From assembly GCA_964440115.1 (NCBI GenBank), contig CAYTPV010000003.1, positions 1 to 64,000 of the forward strand: a stretch of DNA of 64,000 nucleotides. The letters run 5' to 3'. A program made the translations under genes and the position numbers. The notes beneath the pieces were generated by a model. The model saw nothing but the letters and a program-made list of their open reading frames with translations. It was not told the origin of the DNA and ran no database searches. Positions 32,774 through 41,114 of the stretch are shown here, piece after piece. Position 1 is the stretch's first letter, and each line of letters opens with the position of its first letter. The stretch is from JAEWWD01 sp964440115. GTDB lineage: Bacteria; Bacillota; Clostridia; Christensenellales; CAG-138.

Positions 32774-33979
32774 ATGGATCACTTAAAGGCAATCGAAAAA
32801 ATCAAAAATTTTATTGATTCTCAGCGCGATGAGATGACAAAGACCCTCAGCGAGTTCATTTCCGTTGAGAGCATTACTTACAACGAAGGCAATGCAGTGC
32901 AGTTTCTCGCGGGCAAAATGCGTGAGTTCGGATACGATGAAGTCCGCATTGACCCCGTCGGCAACGTACTTGGCCGCGTAGGCAGCGGCAAGACCACGTT
33001 CCTGTACGACGCGCATGTGGATACCGTGGAACTCGGCGATGAAAAGGATTGGAAATTCCCTCCGCTTTCCGGCACGGTTCACGAAGGCGTAGTCTACGGA
33101 CGCGGCGCGGTGGACGACAAGGGCGCGCTCATCGCCGCGACTTATGCCGGCAAGGCGCTCAAGGCGCTTGGTCTTGATAAGGATTTTACGCTGTGGATTT
33201 CCGGCTCCATTTCCGAGGAAGACGTCGAAGGCTCCTGCGTGGAAGCGATGATGAAAGAAAACCCGGATATCAAGCCGGATTACATCATGGTTGCGGAATC
33301 CAGCGACGGCTGCATCATGCGCGGACATAAGGGCCGTGCCCTTATCCGCATTACGGTTCCGGGCAAATGCGCACATGCTTCCGCCGCACATCACGGCGAC
33401 AACGCGCTCATCAAGGCACTGCCCATTATCGACGGCATCGACAAGTACAAGGATCTGCCCGAAGATCCCTTCCTGGGCAAGGGCACAATTGAAGTTACCA
33501 AGGTGGACTGCAAAACCCCGTCGCTCAACACCATACCGGGCGAGGTTGTCATCACCTGCGACCGTCGTATTACTTGCGGTGAAACCATTCAGGATCTGCT
33601 CAACGAGGTAAAGCCGTTCTTCGCGAACATCCCGGGGGTCAAAGCCGAAATCGATACCGAAAAAGTGACCACCTACACCGGTTACGACATCACCTGCGTG
33701 GATTACTTCCCCTCCTGGGTGGTGGACGAACAGCATCCTCTCATTCAGGCCGGCGCGGAAGCTTACCGCAGCGTGTTTGAGAAAGAGCCGGAAATCACCA
33801 AATGGGATTTCTGCACCAACGCCACGCATCTGTGCGGTCGTATGGGCATACCGTCCATCGGCTACGGTCCGGGCATTGAGGTGCTGTGCCACTCCACCGA
33901 AGACCAGCTTTCCATCGACGAACTGGTAAGCGCATGCAAATTCTACGCCGCACTGCCGCTGTATACCAAGAAGGTTTAA
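32774..33979 (+). CDS. ygeY: YgeY-family M20 metallohydrolase
   Basis: The 401-residue member of the M20 peptidase/deacylase family is of the YgeY (selenium-metabolism-linked hydrolase) branch. Two-metal ligands are visible: DAHVDTVE (about residue 79), GAVDDKGALIA (about 112), SISEEDVEG (about 145, catalytic Glu followed by ligand Glu), VAESSDG (about 175) and the C-terminal CHSTEDQ (about 376). M20 enzymes include ureido hydrolases such as allantoate amidohydrolase, so removal of a carbamoyl or ureido group is a reasonable role. An AAGGAGAG element precedes the ATG. It is the first gene of block 3, 35 bases ahead of the hydantoinase. Confidence 0.9.
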   Translation: MDHLKAIEKIKNFIDSQRDEMTKTLSEFISVESITYNEGNAVQFLAGKMREFGYDEVRIDPVGNVLGRVGSGKTTFLYDAHVDTVELGDEKDWKFPPLSGTVHEGVVYGRGAVDDKGALIAATYAGKALKALGLDKDFTLWISGSISEEDVEGSCVEAMMKENPDIKPDYIMVAESSDGCIMRGHKGRALIRITVPGKCAHASAAHHGDNALIKALPIIDGIDKYKDLPEDPFLGKGTIEVTKVDCKTPSLNTIPGEVVITCDRRITCGETIQDLLNEVKPFFANIPGVKAEIDTEKVTTYTGYDITCVDYFPSWVVDEQHPLIQAGAEAYRSVFEKEPEITKWDFCTNATHLCGRMGIPSIGYGPGIEVLCHSTEDQLSIDELVSACKFYAALPLYTKKV

Positions 33980-34014
33980 TCGCCCAAGCTAAGAAACAAT
34001 AAGGAGGGAGCCCC

Positions 34015-35367
34015 ATGAGCCTGCTCATCAAAAACGGACTCGTCGTGACCGAACAGGAGGTCCTTCATGCGGACGTTCTGATCGAAGGGGAGCGTATCGC
34101 GAAGATAGGCGCGGGGCTCCCGGACTTTGCAGAACAAACCATAGACGCGGCGGGAAAAATTGTGCTGCCCGGCGCTATCGATTCACATGTGCATTTCTTC
34201 ATGAAAACGGCCGCCGGACGCAACGCCGACGATTTCACACAAGGATCGACCTGCGCAGTCTGCGGCGGTACCACGACGGTGGTGGATTTTGCCGGACCCG
34301 TGGAAGGAATGAGTTTCGCGGACGCGCTCAAAGTTCGCCGCGCCGAGGCAGACGGCAATATTCACACCGACTACGCGCTGCACATGGAAGTGACGGGCGA
34401 ATTCGAACAGGATTATAACGACCTTGCGTCGCTGCTGCCCGAAGGGGTGCGGGCGCTTAAAATCTACACAACCTACGGCGATTCCCGCGTTCCGGACGAA
34501 CGGCTTCCCGCACTCTTTCAAAAAGCGGCGGAACTTGGCCTCGTGCTGCTCGCCCACTGTGAAGACGACGACATCGTCACCGGCCTGAAAAAGGAGTTCA
34601 TCGAAGAAGGCAAAACACAGGCGCGCTTCCATGGCGAAAGCCGTCCCATTGAGGCGGAAACCAAATCCATTGAGAAGATCATGGCGCTTGCGCATGAAGC
34701 GGGCCTCAAACTCATCATCGCCCACATTTCTTCCGGCAAGGGCGGCGAACTTGTTCGCGCAGCCTGTTCTAAGGGCTGGGATGTTTCCGGTGAAACCTGC
34801 CCGCATTATCTGCTGCTCACGGACGAACGCTACTGTGGCGAACAGCCGCAGCGCTTTATCATGACTCCTCCGCTTCGCAAAGCTGAAGACAATCAAAAGC
34901 TGTGGGGCCTTGTGGAAAGCGGCGATATCGGGGTCATCTCCACCGATCACTGCCCGTTCACCATCGCAGATAAACTCAGCCGGGAAGGCTGTTTTGAAGC
35001 CATCCCCGGTATTGGCGGATGTGAAAGCATGGTATCGCTGCTGTATTCCGAGGGCTATGCAAAGGGTCGCCTTACGCTTACAGAACTGGCGTCTCGTCTT
35101 TCCACGCAAGCGGCAAAGCTGTATGGACTTTACCCCAAAAAAGGCGTACTGGCCGAAGGCTCCGATGCGGATATCGTGATCATTGATCCTAAAGCGCAGC
35201 GCACGCTGACACAGGCCAATGAACACAGCACGGCGGGATACACGGTTTACGAGGGATTTGCCGTATCGGGCAAGCCGGTATATACCATACGCCGCGGTGA
35301 AATCGTTGCAGAAAACGGGAATCTTATGGCAGCAGAATGCCGCGGTCAGTATATCCGTGCTCTTTAA
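34015..35367 (+). CDS. hydA: Dihydropyrimidinase / hydantoinase (cyclic amidohydrolase)
   Basis: A 450-residue binuclear zinc enzyme that opens cyclic amide rings such as dihydropyrimidines and hydantoins. Ligands: GAIDSHVHFF (H-x-H, about 58-60), the carboxylated lysine in ALKIYTTYGD (about 148), LLAHCEDDD (about 181), IIAHISSGKG (about 238) and the Asp in ISTDHCPFT (about 313). The C-terminal small beta domain is complete. It corresponds to HyuA (YgeZ) of the E. coli yge cluster. AAGGAGGGAG precedes the ATG. In a purine pathway it could open the pyrimidine ring of xanthine or of a reduced urate. Confidence 0.92.
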   Translation: MSLLIKNGLVVTEQEVLHADVLIEGERIAKIGAGLPDFAEQTIDAAGKIVLPGAIDSHVHFFMKTAAGRNADDFTQGSTCAVCGGTTTVVDFAGPVEGMSFADALKVRRAEADGNIHTDYALHMEVTGEFEQDYNDLASLLPEGVRALKIYTTYGDSRVPDERLPALFQKAAELGLVLLAHCEDDDIVTGLKKEFIEEGKTQARFHGESRPIEAETKSIEKIMALAHEAGLKLIIAHISSGKGGELVRAACSKGWDVSGETCPHYLLLTDERYCGEQPQRFIMTPPLRKAEDNQKLWGLVESGDIGVISTDHCPFTIADKLSREGCFEAIPGIGGCESMVSLLYSEGYAKGRLTLTELASRLSTQAAKLYGLYPKKGVLAEGSDADIVIIDPKAQRTLTQANEHSTAGYTVYEGFAVSGKPVYTIRRGEIVAENGNLMAAECRGQYIRAL

Positions 35368-35378
35368 AAAATCCAGCA

Positions 35379-35420
35379 ACTGCGGGGCGATTCATGATGC
35401 AATCGCCCCGCAGTATTTTA
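35379..35420 (+). terminator. Intrinsic terminator of ygeY-hydantoinase
   Basis: Perfect 14-base-pair stem ACTGCGGGGCGATT / AATCGCCCCGCAGT with loop CATGATGC, followed by ATTTTAT. It starts 11 bases after the hydantoinase stop codon. Confidence 0.9.
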
Positions 35421-35454
35421 TAAAAAAGTTGCACGAATTCCATCATAACCCGAG

Positions 35455-35483
35455 TTGACAGACACATTCGCTTAGATTATACT
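35455..35483 (+). promoter_or_regulatory. Strong promoter of the ssnA operon
   Basis: TTGACA (35455-35460) and TATACT (35478-35483) with a 17-base spacer. It gives a leader of about 165 bases before the ssnA start codon. Confidence 0.88.
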
Positions 35484-35504
35484 TAAAACAAATCCAGATA
35501 AATC

Positions 35505-35599
35505 GCGTCTTATTCGCCGTGGCACCGGGAACCGGGCGAATGCAGTAAGGGCGCATCTTTTGAGAAGCACCGGCCCAATATATGGGCACGTGCTTTTTT
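35505..35599 (+). promoter_or_regulatory. Structured ssnA leader with intrinsic terminator (candidate riboswitch or attenuator)
   Basis: The 5' half folds as nested stems: GCG/CGC (35505-35507 with 35552-35554), CTTA/TAAG (35509-35512 with 35546-35549) and TTCGCC/GGCGAA (35513-35518 with 35535-35540), with an asymmetric bulge TGCAG on the 3' side and a CCGG-GAA-CCGG element in the apical loop. The 3' half is a terminator: AGCAC…GTGCT enclosing GCCC-AATATAT-GGGC (35566-35594), then TTTTTT (35594-35599). A terminator between promoter and first gene implies conditional read-through. I do not recognise a known riboswitch class; the purine-riboswitch core is not seen. A related motif precedes the second molybdenum hydroxylase genes. 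Confidence 0.65.
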
Positions 35600-35657
35600 G
35601 TTGTTCAAGGGCGAACAGTAAAAATAATTGACCACCAATCGTATAAGGAGGCGAACT

Positions 35658-36971
35658 ATGTCCAGAACCATTATCAAGGGCGGTCTTCTGATGACCAAAA
35701 ACGGCATCGTTGCTGATTCCGGCGTAATCGTCAGCGGCAACCGCATTATCAAGGTTGGCAAAAACGCGGAACTTATCGCGCAGGACGGCGATACCGTTAT
35801 TGAGGCGTACGATCGCATGATCGCGCCCGGTTTCGTAAACGGGCATATGCATATGTACGGCGTGCTTTCCCATGGAATCACGGCCGAAGCATTGGTAACC
35901 GAATTCTCCAGTTTCCTCGAGGATTACTGGTGGCCGTACGTGGAAAACCGCATCGATCACGATCTTGCTCGCGTTACAACGGAATGGGCCTGCGTGGAAA
36001 TGATCGACTCCGGCATCACCTCCTTCTGCGATGTCATGGAAGCGCCTAACGCGCTGCCCGGCGTGCTCAATGTGGAAGCAGAAGTCGTGCGTAGAGCCGG
36101 CCTTCGCGCGTTCCTCACGTTTGAAGCGTGCCAGCGTATGAGCGAAGAAAACGGCCAACTCGGCCTCAAAGAAAACGCCGATTTTGTACGCGCCAACAAC
36201 AAGCCCGGTGAGCTCGTACAGGGCATGATGAGCGTACATACACTGTTCACCGGCACTAAGGAATACATGAAGCAGGCCAAAGCCATGGCCGACGAGCTCA
36301 AGTGCGACATCCACATGCATCTTTCCGAAAGCGTATTCGAACCGGGCTGGACGAAAGAGCACTACAATCAATACCCCGTAGACGTATACGAAGAAATCGG
36401 CTACATGGATAAAAACGTGTTCGCTTCCCAGTGCGTACAGATGCAGGATCACGAACTCGATATCATGGCCAAGCGCGGCGCTCGTTCCATTCACATGCCG
36501 CTTTCCAACTGCGAAGTCGGCGGCGGTGTTGCACCGGTTTCCTCCATGCTCAAGCGCGGCATGAAGGTTTCCCTCGGAACGGATGGCTATGTGAACAACT
36601 TCTTTGAAGTTATGCGCGGCGCGTTCCTTATTCCCAAGGCTTACAAGCAGGACCCCATGGAAATGCCCGCCAAAGCGGTATACGATATGGCGACCTGGAT
36701 GGGCGCAGAAGCTATGGGCATCCCCGACGCTGGCAAGCTCGAAGAAGGCTGCCTCGCCGACATCATCACCATCGACCTCGATACGCCGACACCCATCAAC
36801 GAGCACAATGTGTACGATCAGCTCGTGCTGTTCCGTAACCCGCAGAATGTAAACGACGTTATGGTAGACGGTAAGTTCCTCAAGCGGAACAAGAAACTGA
36901 TCAGCGTGGACGCGGACGCCGTCAAAGCAGAGCTTCGCGTGAAAGCGGCCCGCTTCTGGACGGGGAAATAA
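35658..36971 (+). CDS. ssnA: SsnA-like amidohydrolase
   Basis: A 437-residue metal-dependent hydrolase of the cytosine-deaminase-like branch. H-x-H is in GFVNGHMHMYGVL (about 62), the strand 5 His in DIHMHLSES (about 220) and the strand 8 Asp in VSLGTDGYVNN (about 308). The strand 6 position, His in the two other amidohydrolases here (VHCVQL, VHSVKC), is Gln (ASQCVQM), which would change the active site. SsnA is part of the yge/ssnA/ygfK purine cluster, but its chemistry is not firmly known. The start at 35658 follows AAGGAGG by six bases; an in-frame ATG at 35628 has no such site. It is preceded by a strong promoter and a terminator-containing leader, and followed by the YgfK-like oxidoreductase. 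Confidence 0.82.
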   Translation: MSRTIIKGGLLMTKNGIVADSGVIVSGNRIIKVGKNAELIAQDGDTVIEAYDRMIAPGFVNGHMHMYGVLSHGITAEALVTEFSSFLEDYWWPYVENRIDHDLARVTTEWACVEMIDSGITSFCDVMEAPNALPGVLNVEAEVVRRAGLRAFLTFEACQRMSEENGQLGLKENADFVRANNKPGELVQGMMSVHTLFTGTKEYMKQAKAMADELKCDIHMHLSESVFEPGWTKEHYNQYPVDVYEEIGYMDKNVFASQCVQMQDHELDIMAKRGARSIHMPLSNCEVGGGVAPVSSMLKRGMKVSLGTDGYVNNFFEVMRGAFLIPKAYKQDPMEMPAKAVYDMATWMGAEAMGIPDAGKLEEGCLADIITIDLDTPTPINEHNVYDQLVLFRNPQNVNDVMVDGKFLKRNKKLISVDADAVKAELRVKAARFWTGK

Positions 36972-37030
36972 CAACAGGCAGACTGACGTAAACAATACGA
37001 CAAAAATAATACGGATGGCAGGTTAAAGCT

Positions 37031-39571
37031 ATGTTCAAAACTGAGAATTGCAAAGGTGCAGACATTTCCACCACATTGTGCGGCATCAAGCTGCGCACTC
37101 CCTACATACTGACTTCCGGCCCGCTTTCTTATGCGGCGGAGGGTCTTATCCGCGCACATAACGCGGGCTGCGGCGCTGTCGTTACCAAGACAATCCGTCT
37201 TGGCCGCGCGATCAACCCGGTGAACCACATCGGCAAAGTCAGCGAAAACACGCTCATCAACTGCGAAAAGTGGGCGGATTCCGACCGTCTTCTGTGGTAT
37301 GAGCGCGAAATCCCCATGACAAAGAAGGCCGGTGCTGTCGTTATCGGTTCCGTAGGCCACACGCCGAAAGAAGCCGAGGCAATCGTCGAAGACGTGGAAA
37401 AGGCCGGTGCGGATATCATCGAGCTGGTATCTTACACGGAAGAAACGTTGCTGCCCATGCTTGACTTTACGCTTGCGCACGTGAAAATCCCCGTCATCTG
37501 CAAGCTTTCCGGCAACTGGCCCGACACCGTAGGCACAGCCATCAAGTGTCTGGAGCACGGCGCACACGGCATCTGCGCCATCGACTCCATCGGACCTACG
37601 CTGAAAATCGATATCGAGCACGCACGCCCCGAAATGATGGGTGCTGGCGGCTATGGCTGGATGAGCGGCGAAGCCATGCGCCCCATCTCCATGCGCATCA
37701 ACTCCGAAATCGCGCGCAAAGCGCCCGCTGGCTTTAAGGATCTGTATGGCTCCGGCGGCTGCTTCAGCGCACGGGACGCCATGGAATTCCTGATGGTCGG
37801 CTGCACCGGCGTGGGCGTCTGCTCCGTCGGCATCCTCCGCGACGTAGAATATATTGAAGAAATGTGCTACGACCTGTCCAAGCTCATGGCCAAGATGGGT
37901 TACGAGGACATCGAATCCGTGCGCGGCGCAGCGCTGGGCAATTTTCCCACTAAGGACGTCGTCAGCAAACTGCAGTTCTCTTATGCGCCGTTCAAGGCTC
38001 CCTGTCAGGAAGCCTGCCCCGCAGGCGTCAACGTTCCGCAGTATATCGAAGAGGTTCGCAAGGGCCGGTACGTTGATGCATACAATACCGTAAGCATCAC
38101 CAACCCCTTCCCCTCCGTCTGCGGCCGCGTTTGCGACCATCCCTGCGAAGCGCAGTGCGTGCGCGGCGAAACCGACGATGCGTTGCAGATCCGCCTGTTG
38201 AAGCGCACCGCTTCGGATAAAACGCGCGAAGCCTTCGGCGATAATCTGCCCATCCCGCTGTGTGCACCCGCAAACGGCAAGAAAGCCGCTATCGTGGGCG
38301 CAGGCCCTGCCGGTCTTTCCGCCGCTTACTACCTCGCCAAGAAGGGCTACAAGGTAGACGTATTCGAAGCTCTGCCCGCCGCCGGCGGCATGCTGCTGGC
38401 CGGTATCCCCGATTACCGCCTGCCCAAGAACGTGCTGCACGCTGAAGTAAAGCGCATTGAGCGCATGGGCGTGAAGATCTATACCGGAAGAGCGCTGGGC
38501 AAGGGCCTCTCTATGGACAGTCTCAAGAAGGACTATGACTCCGTACTGCTCGCCATCGGCGCGCATGAAGATGCGGAACTGGATATCCCCGGCAAGGAGC
38601 TTTGCCTCTCCGGCATCAAATTCCTGCGCGACGTCAGCTTCAACAGCGCAGCAGACCTTACCGGCAAGAAGGTCGTCGTTATCGGCGGCGGAAATGTGGC
38701 CGTGGACGCTGCCCGCAGCGCAAAGCGTCTGGGCGCGGATGTGACCATCGCCTATCGCCGTACCTGCGAAGAAATGCCTGCCTACGCTGAGGAAGTCGAA
38801 TTCGCCGAGCAGGAAGGTATCAAGATGCTGTTCCTGGCCGCTCCCGCTTCCGTTGCAGCCGGCAGCTTCACCTACCAGCCCATGAAGTTGGGTGAAGCGG
38901 ACGCTTCCGGCCGCCGCAAGCCCGTTGCATCCGGCGAAGCGAATGTAACTGTTCCCGCCGATCTTGTCATACTCGCCATCGGCCAGAAGACTCCCGCGGG
39001 TCTGCTGCCCGCTCACCGCGACTGCGGCGGCGCACACCGCACAGTCGATGAAGCAGTGTTCAGTGCAGGCGATTGCCTCACCGGCCCCGCGAGCGTTATC
39101 AAGGCTATCGCAGCCGGACGTGACGCCGCTTCGGAAATGGATGTTTACATGGGCGGCGACGGCAACGTCAAGGATGCGGACAAAGTATGCTCGCTGCGCC
39201 TTTCCCCCATTGAAAAGGATCATACCCGCCGTGCCTGCCCGCATATCGCCCCCGTTGCCGACCGCGCGCAGAGCTTCGACGAAGTGGAACTGGGTCTTGA
39301 CGAAAAGGCTGCCCGCGACGAAGCTGGCCGCTGCATGAAGTGCGGCTGCATCAACTGCGGACGCTGCGTAGCAGTTTGCTCGTATGATGCCCGCAAGCTG
39401 GAGTTCCCGATCATGACCGTGGACGAAAACGAGTGCCGCAGCTGCGGCGCGTGCGTCAGCGTCTGCCCGACCGGCGCTCTCACCGCGATTGTCATGCCGC
39501 AGTCCGAAGAAGATAAGGCGCGCGAGGCTGAATCCATCGCCTTCTACGCTTCGTTCTCCAGCGGCCATTGA
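37031..39571 (+). CDS. Multidomain FMN/FAD/Fe-S oxidoreductase (YgfK / dihydropyrimidine-dehydrogenase-like fusion)
   Basis: The 846-residue soluble protein carries an N-terminal FMN TIM barrel like dihydroorotate dehydrogenase (about 1-300; TTLCGIKLRTPYILTSGPL, VICKLSGNWPD, DLYGSGGCFSARDAMEFLM). A GltD/PreT-type Fe-S helical domain follows (about 315-400; CQEACPAGVNVPQYI, CGRVCDHPCEAQCVRG), then an FAD/NAD(P)H module (about 415-715; AAIVGAGPAGLSAAYYLAKKG, VVVIGGGNVAVDAARSAKR), and two C-terminal 4Fe-4S clusters (CMKCGCINCGRCVAVC, about 767; CRSCGACVSVCP, about 803). In mammalian dihydropyrimidine dehydrogenase the FMN barrel follows the FAD module; here it is first. Such an enzyme could reduce a purine ring with NAD(P)H or ferredoxin. 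It follows ssnA by 59 bases with a weak ribosome binding site. Confidence 0.85.
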   Translation: MFKTENCKGADISTTLCGIKLRTPYILTSGPLSYAAEGLIRAHNAGCGAVVTKTIRLGRAINPVNHIGKVSENTLINCEKWADSDRLLWYEREIPMTKKAGAVVIGSVGHTPKEAEAIVEDVEKAGADIIELVSYTEETLLPMLDFTLAHVKIPVICKLSGNWPDTVGTAIKCLEHGAHGICAIDSIGPTLKIDIEHARPEMMGAGGYGWMSGEAMRPISMRINSEIARKAPAGFKDLYGSGGCFSARDAMEFLMVGCTGVGVCSVGILRDVEYIEEMCYDLSKLMAKMGYEDIESVRGAALGNFPTKDVVSKLQFSYAPFKAPCQEACPAGVNVPQYIEEVRKGRYVDAYNTVSITNPFPSVCGRVCDHPCEAQCVRGETDDALQIRLLKRTASDKTREAFGDNLPIPLCAPANGKKAAIVGAGPAGLSAAYYLAKKGYKVDVFEALPAAGGMLLAGIPDYRLPKNVLHAEVKRIERMGVKIYTGRALGKGLSMDSLKKDYDSVLLAIGAHEDAELDIPGKELCLSGIKFLRDVSFNSAADLTGKKVVVIGGGNVAVDAARSAKRLGADVTIAYRRTCEEMPAYAEEVEFAEQEGIKMLFLAAPASVAAGSFTYQPMKLGEADASGRRKPVASGEANVTVPADLVILAIGQKTPAGLLPAHRDCGGAHRTVDEAVFSAGDCLTGPASVIKAIAAGRDAASEMDVYMGGDGNVKDADKVCSLRLSPIEKDHTRRACPHIAPVADRAQSFDEVELGLDEKAARDEAGRCMKCGCINCGRCVAVCSYDARKLEFPIMTVDENECRSCGACVSVCPTGALTAIVMPQSEEDKAREAESIAFYASFSSGH

Positions 39572-39625
39572 TGAACTGCCCCGGATACCCTACGGCAAAG
39601 CCCGCTGGACTTTGCTGATGGTTTT

Positions 39626-39660
39626 AGGCCCTGCTCCGCTTTTGCGGCGCAGGGCCTTTG
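39626..39660 (+). terminator. Terminator of the ssnA operon
   Basis: AGGCCCTGC (39626-39634) pairs with GCAGGGCCT (39649-39657) around an inner CCGC-TTTT-GCGG stem. The T run is short (TTT), so termination may be incomplete. Confidence 0.75.
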
Positions 39661-39718
39661 GGCTTAAAGAGGTTAACCTTTTGCATGAATAACGCTGCTT
39701 TGCTCGGGAGGATATGCC

Positions 39719-40924
39719 ATGCCGCAGATACTTTCTACAGAAGCACAGCCAGTATACGATGAACTCATCGCGCTATGCCAGGCACTCATACGTGCGCGCA
39801 GCTACAGCGGAGAAGAAGGCGATGCGGCACGGGCGCTGATGACATATTTTTTCTCCAAGGGAATAGGGGACCTGACTGTCGATCGATATGGCAGCGTCGT
39901 CTGCTCCATACACGGCAAGCGTCCCGGCCCAAGGCTGCTGTTTGACGGCCACATGGATACCGTACCCGTTACCGAACCAGCTCAATGGATTTATCCCCCG
40001 TACGATGGCGTTATAGAGGGCGGCAGGATATATGGCCGCGGCGCTTCGGATATGAAGTGCGCGCTCGCAGCGATGGCGGTTGCTGCTGTCACGTTTGCAC
40101 AGCAAACGGATTGCGAATTTGCCGGAAGCCTGCATATCGCCGGCGTTGTGCACGAAGAATGCTTCGAGGGCGTGGCCGCACGCTCCATCAGTTCCATACT
40201 CCAGCCGGATTATGTGGTGATAGGCGAGTCGACGGAACTTGGGCTCAATATCGGCCAGCGAGGCAGGGCGGAGATCAAGCTCGAGGTATTCGGAAAACCA
40301 GCGCATTCTGCAAACCCTGAAAAAGGGAGAAACGCCGTATACGGTATGACTCGCATCATAGAGCGCCTGCGTTCTCTTGAACCGCCAACCCACGATATTC
40401 TCGGCAAAGGCATATTGGAACTCACCGATATCCGGTCCTCGCCATACCCCGGCGCATCCGTTGTGCCTGAGTACTGCACGGCGACGTATGATCGCAGGCT
40501 GCTGACAGGTGAAACGATGGAAAGCGTGCTTATGCCCATACAGGCTGTAATTGATCAGTTGAAAGCAGAAGATAAGCAGCTCGATGCCCGCGTATCCTTC
40601 GCAAAAGGCGAGGAACGCTGTTACACAGGCGAATATATTCAGGGCGAACGTTTTTTCCCAGGCTGGCTGTTTGATCAGAATGAAGAATACATTGGCCGGA
40701 TTAAGAAGAAGCTTGACGACATAGGTATCTGCCCGGCAATCGGACAATACAATTTCTGCACCAACGGCAGCCACTATGCGGGAGAAGCGAATATCAAAAC
40801 GATTGGCTTCGGACCCTCACGCGAAAATATCGCGCACACGGTGGATGAGTATGCGGAAATGGAAGAAGTCTATACGGCACTGCAGGGGTATATCGGCATT
40901 ATGCAGGCGCTGCTGGCGGACTAG
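39719..40924 (+). CDS. Second YgeY-like M20 metallohydrolase
   Basis: The 401-residue paralogue of the ygeY product has the same length and the two-metal motifs FDGHMDTVPV (about 79), GASDMKCALAAM (about 113), VVHEECFEG (about 146), IGESTELGLNIGQRGR (about 172) and the C-terminal AHTVDEY (about 376). NFCTNGSHYAGEANIKTIGFGPS parallels DFCTNATHLCG-type residues of YgeY. Two related hydrolases suggest two different N-carbamoyl or N-acyl intermediates. GGGAGG lies eight bases upstream of the ATG. It stands between the ssnA operon terminator and the promoter of the second molybdenum hydroxylase genes; I see no convincing promoter of its own. Confidence 0.85.
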   Translation: MPQILSTEAQPVYDELIALCQALIRARSYSGEEGDAARALMTYFFSKGIGDLTVDRYGSVVCSIHGKRPGPRLLFDGHMDTVPVTEPAQWIYPPYDGVIEGGRIYGRGASDMKCALAAMAVAAVTFAQQTDCEFAGSLHIAGVVHEECFEGVAARSISSILQPDYVVIGESTELGLNIGQRGRAEIKLEVFGKPAHSANPEKGRNAVYGMTRIIERLRSLEPPTHDILGKGILELTDIRSSPYPGASVVPEYCTATYDRRLLTGETMESVLMPIQAVIDQLKAEDKQLDARVSFAKGEERCYTGEYIQGERFFPGWLFDQNEEYIGRIKKKLDDIGICPAIGQYNFCTNGSHYAGEANIKTIGFGPSRENIAHTVDEYAEMEEVYTALQGYIGIMQALLAD

Positions 40925-40930
40925 AACGGG

Positions 40931-40959
40931 TTGGAAATGGGTATGGCGCATGCTATACT
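40931..40959 (+). promoter_or_regulatory. Promoter of the second molybdenum hydroxylase operon
   Basis: TTGGAA (40931-40936) and TATACT (40954-40959) with a 17-base spacer, starting six bases after the M20 stop codon. It implies a leader of about 145 bases. Confidence 0.65.
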
Positions 40960-40972
40960 ATATAATAGGTAA

Positions 40973-41016
40973 AAGCTTCGGCGTACGAATGCAGCTTATC
41001 CTGTCAATGGAGACAG
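40973..41016 (+). promoter_or_regulatory. Structured leader sharing a motif with the ssnA leader
   Basis: AAGC (40973-40976) pairs with GCTT (40994-40997) and TTCG (40977-40980) with CGAA (40986-40989), leaving the 3' bulge TGCA, the same layout as in the ssnA leader. The string CGAATGCAG is identical in both. A CTGTC-AATGGA-GACAG hairpin follows. Further hairpins (CGGCA/TGCCG, GCATA/TATGC) occur before the start codon, but no clear intrinsic terminator is seen. Confidence 0.5.
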
Positions 41017-41114
41017 AATACATGCACGGCAATGAAATGCCGGTACGTTGCATATATCGGCCGTATGCTCATAAAACAGTTTTATTTTGAGTGCGGACGA
41101 AAGGGGAAATTGCA

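Noticed and set aside
35505..35599. Guanine/adenine (purine) riboswitch before ssnA
   Set aside because: The conserved three-way-junction core and loop-loop sequences of that class are not present; kept only as an unassigned structured leader.
36818..39568. 916-codon frame opposite the large oxidoreductase gene
   Set aside because: It is Ala/Gly/Asp/His-rich with no recognisable domain and starts and stops at the edges of the real gene; the plus-strand protein has clear Fe-S and nucleotide-binding motifs.
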